Shown here in pieces: positions 1-6,294 of a DNA stretch of 12,159 bases (the first letter of the stretch is position 1; the number at the start of each line of letters is the position of its first letter). The stretch is taken from the NCBI GenBank assembly GCA_021820785.1, contig JAKADE010000047.1:1-12159 (forward strand). The letters are read 5' to 3'. This DNA comes from Pseudomonadota bacterium (GTDB lineage Bacteria > Pseudomonadota > Gammaproteobacteria > Steroidobacterales > Steroidobacteraceae). Under the pieces are notes generated by a model, which saw only the letters and a list, made by a program, of their open reading frames with translations, did no database searches and was not told where the DNA came from. Made by a program: the position numbers and the translations under genes.

Positions 1-336
1 CTGTTGGATTTCCCACTGCAGGGTTGCATCGCGCTGGCGCACCCATAAGGGACGGCCGTCTCTGATGACCTCCATGGCGAGATCAAGGCCGGTGCGCCGC
101 AGATCGGCCAAGTCTACATCGCGGCCAATCCGCCGGGCGACCGTGCTCATCACTTCGAGTCGGTCGGGGATCTCTTGTCCGGGCGGCATCAGGACCGCAA
201 TATCGAGATCGCTGTTCGGCCACTCATCGCCCCGTGCGAAGCTGCCATAGGCATACACCGCCCAGGCCTGGGGCAGGGCGGTCGCAAGCTCGTTGCCGGC
301 GATGGCGAGGAGGTTTTCCCGTTCCACATCGGTCAT
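1..336 (-). CDS. mntA: MntA-type nucleotidyltransferase antitoxin (partial, runs off left edge)
   Basis: Read on the minus strand from ATG at 336, the frame stays open to the window edge (112 codons, C-terminus missing or nearly so). It begins MTDVERENLLAIAG and contains YGSFARGDEWPNSDLDIAVL, a textbook minimal nucleotidyltransferase signature GSX10DXD (Gly-Ser, then ten residues, then the metal-binding Asp-Leu-Asp) at about residues 31-45. A VDLADLR segment near residue 77 fits the third acidic strand, and the EVIRDGRPLW ending is typical of this family. Such proteins are the MntA antitoxins of the type VII HepT-MntA system, which AMPylate and neutralise a HEPN-domain RNase toxin. The HepT partner would be expected just beyond position 1, downstream on this strand, but is not visible. 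No Shine-Dalgarno is seen before the ATG. The alternative is an unpaired MNT-domain protein. Confidence 0.85.
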   Translation of the reverse strand, partial: MTDVERENLLAIAGNELATALPQAWAVYAYGSFARGDEWPNSDLDIAVLMPPGQEIPDRLEVMSTVARRIGRDVDLADLRRTGLDLAMEVIRDGRPLWVRQRDATLQWEIQQ

Positions 337-349
337 GGTGTGTAGTGTA

Positions 350-369
350 CGCCGGTTCCGTGACCGGCG
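350..369. promoter_or_regulatory. 7-bp inverted repeat upstream of mntA, possible operator
   Basis: CGCCGGT and ACCGGCG form a perfect 7-bp inverted repeat around a 6-nt centre, ending 13 nt upstream of the mntA start. A TACACT hexamer resembling a -10 box lies between it and the ATG on the minus strand, so transcription could begin almost at the start codon. No good -35 box is visible. Autoregulated toxin-antitoxin promoters often carry such repeats, but the function here is inferred from position only. Confidence 0.3.
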
Positions 370-435
370 CTGTCGGGACGCGGTCGGCGAACCTCGTGCG
401 CGACCGGTCCAGTCAATCGGGCTGACGGTTTAAAG

Positions 436-449
436 TCCCCCATAGGGGA
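436..449. repeat. Small hairpin at IS left end
   Basis: TCCCC-cata-GGGGA is a perfect 5-bp stem with a 4-nt loop, lying just outside the larger left-end hairpin. It may mark the outermost left end of the insertion sequence. Confidence 0.4.
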
Positions 450-458
450 TCCGTAAAT

Positions 459-479
459 CCCTCGCCTTTAGGCGACGGG
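459..479. repeat. IS left-end subterminal hairpin
   Basis: CCCTCGCC-TTTA-GGCGA-c-GGG folds into an 8-bp stem with a TTTA loop and one bulged C on the 3' side. IS200/IS605 transposases recognise subterminal hairpins with this kind of irregularity as single-stranded DNA. It lies 28 nt before the transposase ATG. Confidence 0.75.
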
Positions 480-507
480 AAGGTCGGCCGGATATAGCAT
501 CTGGTGC

Positions 508-936
508 ATGAAAGACTACAAGAGCAGCAGCCACGCGGTATGGGACTGCAAATACCACCTGGTGTGGATTACGAAGTACCGGTACCCGGTTTTGGTAGGG
601 GACGTCGGGCTGCGGGCCAGAGAGCTCTTGCGGGAGATCGCTCGGAGTCTGGAGATGACGATCTACGCTGGGGCGATCAATCGGGACCACGTGCATCTGC
701 TCGTATCGATTCCGCCACAAGTGTCGGTGTCCCGAGCCGTGCAATTTCTGAAAGGAAAGAGCTCACATAGACTGCTGAGTGAATTTACGGCGTTGAGAAA
801 GCGATATTGGGGCCAGCATCTGTGGGCGAGAGGTTACTGGGTGGCGTCGAGCGGGAACGTGACTGACGAGGTTTGGCAGAAATACATTGAGAATCAAGTG
901 CCTGAGGAGCCTGATGACAACTTCAAAATCGTGTGA
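508..936 (+). CDS. tnpA: IS200/IS605 family Y1 (HUH) transposase TnpA
   Basis: This 142-residue protein is the usual size for TnpA. It begins MKDYKSSSHAVWDCKYHLVW, the standard opening of the family, which supports the start at 508. The metal-binding HUH motif is His61-Val-His63 in RDHVHLLVSIP, and the single catalytic tyrosine is most likely Tyr126 in KYIENQ. The enzyme cuts one DNA strand at the element's ends, forms a 5'-phosphotyrosine link and moves the element as a single-stranded circle, normally during replication. No residue appears to be missing. The Shine-Dalgarno is poor, in line with the weak expression known for IS200. The stop codon is immediately preceded by a GTG that opens the next long reading frame, so the two frames overlap as GTGTGA. 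Confidence 0.95.
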   Translation: MKDYKSSSHAVWDCKYHLVWITKYRYPVLVGDVGLRARELLREIARSLEMTIYAGAINRDHVHLLVSIPPQVSVSRAVQFLKGKSSHRLLSEFTALRKRYWGQHLWARGYWVASSGNVTDEVWQKYIENQVPEEPDDNFKIV

Positions 937-2102
937 GTCTGTCGGTCGGCCCCTGGCCGACGGACACCCGGCTTGAGCCGTACTCCGAAGCCACCGGCTT
1001 TAGCCGGTGGTCGTTCACATCGGTTTCCTCAGCCCGGCTCGTACATCAACTCGAGGTGCGCTCTGGCGCTCGTCAGCTCAGCATTCTCGCGCTCTCGGGC
1101 GGCGGCGCGGACGGCGCGTTCGGTGCCGGTGCCCTCGTTGGCGCCGCCCGCGCCGGAGCGCGTACGCAGTTCACGGTTGTTACCGGAGTGAGCGCGGGGG
1201 CACTGCTGGCGCCCTTTGCGTTCCTCGGCCCGGCCTGGTACCCGGAGATGGCACGGATCTTCACCGGCGGTGTCACCAGGGGACTCGTGCAGAGCCGTGG
1301 GCTCGCGGGCCTGTTCGGTTCAAGCCTATACCGCGGTGAGCCCTTGCGGCACCTGATCGCGCGCTACGTCAACAAGGCCATGATTGCGGCCATTGCCGCC
1401 CAGGCGCGTAAGGGCCGCCTGCTGCTGGTCGCCACAACCGATTTGTCGAGCGGAGAGCCGGTCATCTGGGATCTGGGTTCCATCGCACTGCACGGCGGCA
1501 AGAACGCGAAGCCACTCATCCGGAGCGTTCTCCTGGCTTCCGCGAGCGTTCCGGGAATGTTTCCACCAGTGGTGGTGAGATTTCGCAGTCACGGCGTGAC
1601 GCACGCAGAGACAGAAGTTGATGGCGGCGTGACTCTGCCTTTCTTTATCGCGCCAGCGCCGAAGGATTTGCCTCGATCCGTGCGGGCCGGAGCGCAACCT
1701 ACGATTGTGCACGTGATCATCAACGGCATGCTGCGCGGTGTCCCACGCCCGACGCGCGACAACGCGATCTCCGTCTTCCAGCGCTGTCTGTCCGTAGCCC
1801 TCAATTTTCGGACGCAGACGCTGCTGCAAGCAACCGCCGATACGCTGCGCCGGCGCGGAATCACGTTCGAGTACGCGGCGATTTCGGCTTCGTACCCGCT
1901 GAGGGGCGCATTTGACTTTACCCCGCAAGCGCAGCGTTCACTCTTTCAGTATGCGGCGCACTGCGCGGCTGCTCGGCGGCTTTGGATCGGTAGGTCCGCC
2001 GGCACCGGCGCGGCCATGGACAGCACATTCCCGGTCGTGACCACGCCCAGGTGCCCGCCGGGTGGGGCGACTTTTGAGGAATTCGCCGCGCTTCATCAGT
2101 GA
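933..2102 (+). CDS. Patatin-like phospholipase, 5' end replaced by the IS
   Basis: A patatin-type lipid acyl hydrolase with a Ser-Asp dyad. Numbered from the GTG at 933, the oxyanion-hole loop is SGGGADGAFGAGAL (55-68), the nucleophile elbow is GVSAG with Ser87, and the catalytic Asp is Asp230 in EVDGG, all intact. The segments APFAFLGP and SASVPGMFPPV also match the bacterial patatin family. Roughly the first 28 residues are encoded by the IS right end, not by a phospholipase gene. Family members of this type normally carry a lipoprotein or Sec signal ahead of the SGGG loop, and none is visible here. The native start was therefore probably lost when the IS inserted or by an accompanying deletion. 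Translation could begin at 933 by coupling to tnpA or at an internal GTG at 1056, giving a cytoplasmic protein. It may be a decaying gene; the rest of the frame is undamaged. Confidence 0.82.
   Translation: MSLSVGPWPTDTRLEPYSEATGFSRWSFTSVSSARLVHQLEVRSGARQLSILALSGGGADGAFGAGALVGAARAGARTQFTVVTGVSAGALLAPFAFLGPAWYPEMARIFTGGVTRGLVQSRGLAGLFGSSLYRGEPLRHLIARYVNKAMIAAIAAQARKGRLLLVATTDLSSGEPVIWDLGSIALHGGKNAKPLIRSVLLASASVPGMFPPVVVRFRSHGVTHAETEVDGGVTLPFFIAPAPKDLPRSVRAGAQPTIVHVIINGMLRGVPRPTRDNAISVFQRCLSVALNFRTQTLLQATADTLRRRGITFEYAAISASYPLRGAFDFTPQAQRSLFQYAAHCAAARRLWIGRSAGTGAAMDSTFPVVTTPRCPPGGATFEEFAALHQ
945..961. repeat. Hairpin just after tnpA
   Basis: GTCGGCC-cct-GGCCGAC is a perfect 7-bp stem with a 3-nt loop, starting 9 nt past the transposase stop. 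No U-run follows. It could be a weak terminator that limits read-through from tnpA, or part of the IS right-end structure. Confidence 0.45.
991..1010. repeat. IS right-end subterminal hairpin
   Basis: CCACCGGC-TTTA-GCCGGTGG is a perfect 8-bp stem with the same TTTA loop as the left-end hairpin. It marks the right end of the insertion sequence. The element probably stops within about 10 nt downstream, near TTCAC. Confidence 0.8.
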
Positions 2103-2159
2103 GCGGCTTGCGGTCGGAGTCGCGAGTGCGTTCTGGCATGTCATATTTGGAGAATGCAT

Positions 2160-2726
2160 ATGGTTGACACAGAAAGTGATGAGACCAGACTGGGCACATT
2201 CGCGTCCATCAGTCGCGCCACTCCGCTCGAGCGCGGCAGTCAGGCCGCTAGGCGGCGCCGACTTGCGCAAGCGGCGGGACGCGTTGCGCTGCTTGAGCCG
2301 GCGGTGCGCGTCATGACCGACTTCACGCGGGAGCCCCCTGTTACCGTCGCGGTGGACAGTCGCATTGACGACGCGCTGCTCGTGATGATTGAGGCTGGCG
2401 TGCGCGCGCTTTTCGCCATGCGTGGCGATGTCGCCGTGGGTCTGATCACCTCATACGACATCATGGGTGATCGCGTCACGAAGTTCCTCCGAAGCGAGGG
2501 AATCACCGGCCGCAGTGAGATCAAGGTCAGCCACGTTATGACGCCCGGTGATGCGGTGCCGGCCATCGATGTTCCGTGGCTCGCGCTTGCCACGGTTGCG
2601 GATGTGCGCGAGCGCTTTGAGCGCACCGGAGCTTCGCATTTCGTGGTCCTCGAGTATGCAGACCATGACGTGGTCGTGGTTCGAGGAATGTTCTCGCGTG
2701 CAGAAGTGGAGCGCCGATTGGAGTGA
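2160..2726 (+). CDS. Protein with two CBS domains
   Basis: A 188-residue soluble protein. The ATG at 2160 is preferred over the one at 2154 because the GGAG at 2149-2152 sits 7 nt before 2160 but only 1 nt before 2154. After a basic N-terminal stretch (RRRRLAQAAG, about 31-40), the first CBS domain runs from RVMTDF to SYDIMGDR (about 50-105) and the second from VSHVMTPGDAV to MFSRAEVERR (about 123-186). Paired CBS domains form a Bateman module that usually binds adenine nucleotides such as AMP or ATP. No catalytic or DNA-binding domain is attached, so it may act as a free-standing regulatory subunit with an unknown partner. It lies 57 nt after the phospholipase frame on the same strand and could be co-transcribed, but no functional link is evident. 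Confidence 0.85.
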   Translation: MVDTESDETRLGTFASISRATPLERGSQAARRRRLAQAAGRVALLEPAVRVMTDFTREPPVTVAVDSRIDDALLVMIEAGVRALFAMRGDVAVGLITSYDIMGDRVTKFLRSEGITGRSEIKVSHVMTPGDAVPAIDVPWLALATVADVRERFERTGASHFVVLEYADHDVVVVRGMFSRAEVERRLE

Positions 2727-3528
2727 ACACCATAATTTCAATCGCGGGAAAAAATGTCCAGGCGGGCCGACAAGTCCATCGAATGAGTGGGGATACTTCA
2801 AGCAAGCTGCCAGCTCTGATGATTATGGTCGCGGTCTCGCTGGCGTTGCGTTGTCCGCACCGGACGGAAGCTGCAAAGACCCGGCGGGCGAAAATTGCAC
2901 ATTTTTCAGACCCTCCTGGAGCTTCCCGTCCGTGATCGCCCTGCTGGCAGCGCAGCTTCGGCAGATGGGCGCAGATCGGCTCTGAGAACTCGATGCCGCT
3001 CGATGTGATGGTGTATCCCTAAACTGCAACCGTGGATGTTCACCAGAGGGCGGTGATACAGCACCCGTTTGAACAGTGCAGTGCGGATCTTCTCTGCGGT
3101 CGGCGATGCCAGAACAGCGCGGGATTCGAATTCGGGTTCGTTGCCGGGTCTGAGGTATATCTACGCTTGCGGCGTTGCTGTAGTGGTCACAAATGCGCGA
3201 CGCCTATGCTCCGTCTTGTGCCGCCAGATGCGTCCTGCGGTGCCGGGCGTGGACTGCTTCGAGCGTTGAGGTCTCACTCGGATGTGCCATGCGTACGCGG
3301 TGAGGAATGGAGGAGCGCAGGGTCGACTTAGCGTGCCAAGACCTCGTCCCGGGGCACCGGGAAATGGAAGTGTGCCGCCCATTCAGGAGAGGAACTGCAG
3401 ATCGCAGCCTGCCGCCCCTGACGGCCGCCACTGCTGATCCTGAGAGTTGATCGCAAGCGCTGGGTGTGCGTGGCCGGCTGTCGTTGCGGTCTAACGGTTG
3501 GACCCCGCTCTTCAGGTGCCGAACGACC
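2727..3528. other. Gene-poor region, no supported gene
   Basis: About 800 bases between the CBS gene and the minus-strand transporter. The short open frames here are rich in Arg, Ser, Cys and Pro, lack convincing ribosome-binding sites, and match no family I recognise. A frame opening at 2723 (GTG overlapping the CBS stop) reaches 70 codons and has a short hydrophobic run, LPALMIMVAVSLAL, but its second half looks non-coding. On the minus strand around 3000-3130 several pieces look faintly protein-like yet are broken by stops and frame changes, which would fit a decayed gene. No tRNA, strong terminator or repeat was seen. Confidence 0.5.
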
Positions 3529-5070
3529 TCAGGCGCCCATCGGTTCGATGTGCACGGCCGGGGGCTCCTTCTCTGAGTCGTTCTTGCGGAAATACGAGAA
3601 TAGCGCGCAGAGCAGCGCCACTCCCACGAGCGTCATCATCACCACGTGCAGCCCGTCCATAAACGCAGGCTTGCTGGACAGTGCCAGTGCTTCCCGATCT
3701 TCGCCGACCCCGGCTCTGTGTGCGGCAGAATGAGCGCCACTGACGGCCAGAAACAGCATGCCGGAGATATCGATTCCGAGGATGACGCCCAGCGAGCGCA
3801 TCATGTTGAGGAATCCGCCGGTCATGCCGAGTTTGTCCCGTGGAGTCGCCGCCATGGTGGCGCGATTGTTCGCCGGAGTGAACATGCCCAGACCGGCGCC
3901 GAGGATCAGCATCTCGATCAGGAGCGGCACGGGTCCCGTGGTGCTCGTGGCGAAGACGAGAGACAGCGACCCCAAGGCGAGCAAGAGCGAGCCGCCGACC
4001 AGGAATTTGCGCGAACCCAGCCGATCGGAGGCCCGGCCCGCGAATGGCGCGAGCAACGCCATGGACAACGGGATTGCCGTCAGCATGATTCCCGTGCGCG
4101 CCGCGCTGTAGTCGAGGACCTCCTCGAAATAAAATGGCATCAGGAACAGAACGGCAAACAACACATAGTACGCCAGGAATGCCGTGACGTTTCCGGCCGC
4201 AATCGTGTATTTGCGAAATAGCGAAGGATCGATCGTCGGGTGCTTAACGAGGCGCTCGGTGATCACGAATGCGGCGATGCACACCACGCCGAGCAGCAGG
4301 TGAGAGAGGATCAGTGGCGAGGCCCACCCGGCCGATCCTGCCTTATTGACGGCCAGCACGAGTGCCATCAATCCGACGGTAAGCAGCGTGCTGCCCAGAT
4401 AGTCGAGCTTGACGTCGCGGTGGCGCCGATGATGCCGGGGCAGGATGTAATGTGCCGCCACGGCGCCGGCGATTCCGATTGGGACGTTGACGAAGAAAAT
4501 GAAGCGCCAACCGGCAAAGGTGATGAGCATCGCGCCGACGAACGGCCCGAGTGCCATTGCCGTACCCTGAACCGCGGCTTGAGCGCCCAGGGCACGGCCG
4601 AGCTCTCGGCTGCGGAATACCTGGGTGATGAGCGCAACTGAATTAGCCTGCAATAATGCAGCCCCGATTGCCTGCAGTGCGCGCGCAACCACCAGGGTGA
4701 CGATGCCCGGGGCGAAGCCGCATAGCGCGGATCCCACGATGAATACACCGAAGCCTATGTTGTACAGGAGGCTTCGGCCAAAGATGTCGGCGAGCCGACC
4801 CACGATCGGTAGCGCCAGGGCCAGCACGATCATGTACGCCATTGCGACCCACTCGACGGCAGCAAGCGTCGAGCCGAATTCATGTTTGATTGTCGGCAGC
4901 GCGATATTGACGATGGTCACGTCGAGCGCAGACATCGTCGCGCCGAGCAGCACCACCGTGAGTACTGCCCACTGCCACTTGTCGCGCGAGATGAGTCCAC
5001 GTCTGTCGGAGTATTTGTGGAAAAAGCGGGACGCGATTCGCGCGTGCGTCGGGCGTGACGCTCGGGTCAT
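3529..5070 (-). CDS. MFS drug:H+ antiporter, DHA2 (EmrB/QacA) family
   Basis: From the ATG at 5070 the product is 513 residues, the normal size for 14-TM DHA2 exporters. Diagnostic motifs are in order: LDVTIVNIALPTI (49-61, motif D1 of the DHA2 group), GRLADIFGRS (91-100, motif A in the loop between TM2 and TM3), GTAMALGPFVGAML (169-182, antiporter motif C) and GWRFIFFVNVPIG (187-199). A second motif-A-like GRASDRLGSRK follows mid-protein. Such inner-membrane pumps expel lipophilic drugs or metabolites using proton entry. The frame stays open upstream to 5283, but the extra residues are Arg/Ser/Pro-rich and without family character, so 5070 is preferred. Its ribosome site (GAAGAA) is weak. 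A coupled start at 5235 is possible (see the small ORF upstream). No membrane-fusion (EmrA) gene is adjacent, so a stand-alone pump is likely. The substrate cannot be told. Confidence 0.9.
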   Translation of the reverse strand: MTRASRPTHARIASRFFHKYSDRRGLISRDKWQWAVLTVVLLGATMSALDVTIVNIALPTIKHEFGSTLAAVEWVAMAYMIVLALALPIVGRLADIFGRSLLYNIGFGVFIVGSALCGFAPGIVTLVVARALQAIGAALLQANSVALITQVFRSRELGRALGAQAAVQGTAMALGPFVGAMLITFAGWRFIFFVNVPIGIAGAVAAHYILPRHHRRHRDVKLDYLGSTLLTVGLMALVLAVNKAGSAGWASPLILSHLLLGVVCIAAFVITERLVKHPTIDPSLFRKYTIAAGNVTAFLAYYVLFAVLFLMPFYFEEVLDYSAARTGIMLTAIPLSMALLAPFAGRASDRLGSRKFLVGGSLLLALGSLSLVFATSTTGPVPLLIEMLILGAGLGMFTPANNRATMAATPRDKLGMTGGFLNMMRSLGVILGIDISGMLFLAVSGAHSAAHRAGVGEDREALALSSKPAFMDGLHVVMMTLVGVALLCALFSYFRKNDSEKEPPAVHIEPMGA

Positions 5071-5231
5071 CTGGTTCTTCGGGTTCCTGGTGGGGTCGCC
5101 AGCGCGAGCGGGAGCGTGGCCTTCTCGCGGCTGCGGAGCAACTTCGGCTGGGAAATTCGTTTGAGTGCCGCGGCGGTGCGTTTCAGACAAGGCGTCGAGG
5201 GGGCTGTCCGATTTGGCCGCCATGCGGCGGG

Positions 5232-5372
5232 TCATCGAGTCGCACCGGCATGAGCTGCACGCTGATGGTGCGCACCGCCGCACGTGCTGCCAACCGAGCG
5301 GCGGTGAACACGCTGAGGCGCTGCCGCGAGGGTGTGCAGTTCGGTACAGCCGACGCTTGCATTTCTACTCAT
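5232..5372 (-). CDS. Possible 46-residue leader ORF ahead of the efflux gene
   Basis: An ATG at 5372 on the minus strand is preceded by GAGGAAGG, one of the best Shine-Dalgarno sequences in the window, 3 nt upstream. The frame begins MSRNASVGCTELHTL and ends after 46 codons at a TGA that overlaps, as ATGA, an in-frame start of the antiporter reading frame at 5235. The peptide looks like no known family and has a Cys/His/Arg-rich composition. Possible roles are a translated leader controlling expression of the pump, or simply a device for coupling translation. It could also be chance. Confidence 0.3.
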   Translation of the reverse strand: MSRNASVGCTELHTLAAAPQRVHRRSVGSTCGGAHHQRAAHAGATR

Positions 5373-5404
5373 GAGCCTTCCTCGAGAACGCATCGAGCGC
5401 CAAA

Positions 5405-5410
5405 ATTGTA
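5405..5410 (-). promoter_or_regulatory. Possible -10 box for the leader ORF and efflux gene
   Basis: On the minus strand TACAAT (5410 down to 5405), followed by TTTT, lies 32 nt upstream of the leader ATG and matches the sigma-70 -10 consensus at five of six positions. No good -35 hexamer is found at the proper distance, so a transcription activator or a weak promoter would be required. Confidence 0.3.
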
Positions 5411-5625
5411 CATTGCAGGCACGAGATACGATAGGCCGATGCCGCGAAATGAGCGAACAGAAGCACTTCGGCAGCATCCAATCTCCAACATCGGGGTCGA
5501 GCTATGATCAAACGTGCATGACGCATTGACTGCTGGTGCATATCTTCGTGTTGCGAGCATGAGCGCACGGTATTCGATCGGTTTGTGTCGCGGCGGCTGC
5601 TGCGTTGGGGTGATTCGAGGATGTC

Positions 5626-5640
5626 TGCGGCCCCGATTCC
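5626..5640 (+). repeat. 15-nt direct repeat, copy 1
   Basis: TGCGGCCCCGATTCC occurs here and again, identically, at 5774-5788, 148 bp apart in the same orientation. The surroundings are not otherwise alike. Confidence 0.5.
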
Positions 5641-5773
5641 GCGCCGTGTGGACTCTGCGGCGTGTTGCGTGTTCGGCATGAGGACGGCCGTTTTGGGGGG
5701 CGAGGGCATGGGAGCAGAGAGAGTCTGGCCGGCCTTCGCGATGCCGCAAACTTGATGATGAGATGACCCAGGG

Positions 5774-5788
5774 TGCGGCCCCGATTCC
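5774..5788 (+). repeat. 15-nt direct repeat, copy 2
   Basis: Identical to 5626-5640. A TTGACG hexamer follows 8 nt downstream, but there is no matching -10 box. Confidence 0.5.
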
Positions 5789-6010
5789 CGGGTGTTGACG
5801 TCACTGATCTGCACTTAGAACGAGCTGAATCCGAAGCGCGAGTGGCCGAGCGTGATCCGGCTGCTCGCGGCACCGATCGACACGCAGACGTCAACAGATA
5901 CGCCAGCACGGGTTTCTAGTTCCGATTTCGGGACGGCCCAGATCAGCGCCATCTGCCGTGGCCACCTGTGGTGGCACGAGGCATCGGGCTTGACGTCGCG
6001 ACGGTCAATC

Positions 6011-6045
6011 TGGAAAAATATTCCACGACGTGAAAAATAGTTCCA
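6011..6045. promoter_or_regulatory. Tandem operator boxes TG(G/A)AA-N5-TTCCA for the GalNAc cluster
   Basis: Two 15-nt boxes, TGGAAAAATATTCCA (6011-6025, a perfect palindrome apart from its central base) and TGAAAAATAGTTCCA (6031-6045), have centres 20 bp apart, about two helical turns, so two regulator dimers could bind the same DNA face. They are the most AT-rich bases for hundreds of nucleotides and lie 250 nt upstream of the GH27 start. RpiR-type regulators bind GGAA/TTCC-like half sites in some systems (IolR of Sinorhizobium is one I recall), and the regulator in this cluster has an RpiR-type DNA-binding domain. A TTGACG at 5990-5995 could be a -35 box with the first operator covering the -10 region, but no clear -10 is visible. 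Confidence 0.55.
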
Positions 6046-6071
6046 AATTGCCTGCGCAACGGCAGGCAATT
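6046..6071. repeat. Perfect 10-bp inverted repeat next to the operators
   Basis: AATTGCCTGC, a 6-nt spacer, then GCAGGCAATT, beginning immediately after the second operator box. No U-run follows, so it is unlikely to be an intrinsic terminator. It may be a second regulator's binding site or a hairpin in the 5' leader of the GH27 transcript. Confidence 0.55.
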
Positions 6072-6294
6072 GGGTGGGGTAGCGCGAATAGCCAGTCCGG
6101 GGGCGGGGGCATGTCGATGTGAGAGGCATCACTCGGAGTCCGTGGCGACGGGTGGGTCTTGAATGCATGCGGCCCATACGGGGCGGCACGGCGGATTCGG
6201 GCGGAGATGGTCCCGCACCGCAAGCCGACACCAGGGCATGGCGATCGACGGCGCGCTGAATCAATTGGCTTGGTCATACATCCAGGTAACGCAC

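Larger units (their letters stand above)
432..1018 (+). mobile_element. IS200/IS605-type insertion sequence (tnpA only)
   Basis: A single Y1 transposase gene is bracketed by subterminal hairpins with identical TTTA loops (459-479 and 991-1010), the arrangement used by IS200/IS605 elements in place of terminal inverted repeats. No tnpB is present, so it belongs to the IS200-like, tnpA-only type, and its size of about 0.59 kb fits. The ends are estimates: these elements make no target duplication, and the left cleavage tetranucleotide cannot be assigned without an empty site. The transposase is full length with its catalytic residues intact, so the copy may be active. Confidence 0.8.
5373..6010. 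other. Gene-poor region between divergent transcription units
   Basis: Around 640 bases without a supportable gene lie between the minus-strand pump unit and the control region of the GalNAc cluster. The longest frame (minus, 5814 to 5365, 149 codons) has Arg/Ser/His-rich composition without family features. Another minus frame ends at 5815 with GHSRFGFSSF, slightly reminiscent of a beta-strand-rich C-terminus, but it cannot be assigned. A 15-nt direct repeat (5626 and 5774) lies inside. The stretch may hold remains of deleted genes. Confidence 0.45.

Noticed and set aside
432..1018. IS element considered as a RAYT/REP transposase unit
   Set aside because: The hairpins have TTTA loops and lack the GTAG/CTAC tetranucleotides of REP units, and the protein opens like an ordinary IS200/IS605 TnpA.
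1326..1928. 200-codon minus-strand frame within the phospholipase gene
   Set aside because: It lies opposite the catalytic region of the patatin gene and has no motif or ribosome site of its own.
3121..3140. GGGATTCGAATTCGGG considered as a tRNA T-arm
   Set aside because: No acceptor, D or anticodon arm can be placed around it.
5365..5814. 149-codon minus-strand frame in the gap upstream of the GalNAc cluster
   Set aside because: No ribosome site, no recognisable domain, and Arg/Ser/His-rich composition typical of chance frames in GC-rich DNA.
5815..6264. Minus-strand frame ending in GHSRFGFSSF, considered as the end of an outer-membrane barrel
   Set aside because: Only the last few residues suggest a barrel strand, and the upstream part crosses the operator region and looks non-coding.
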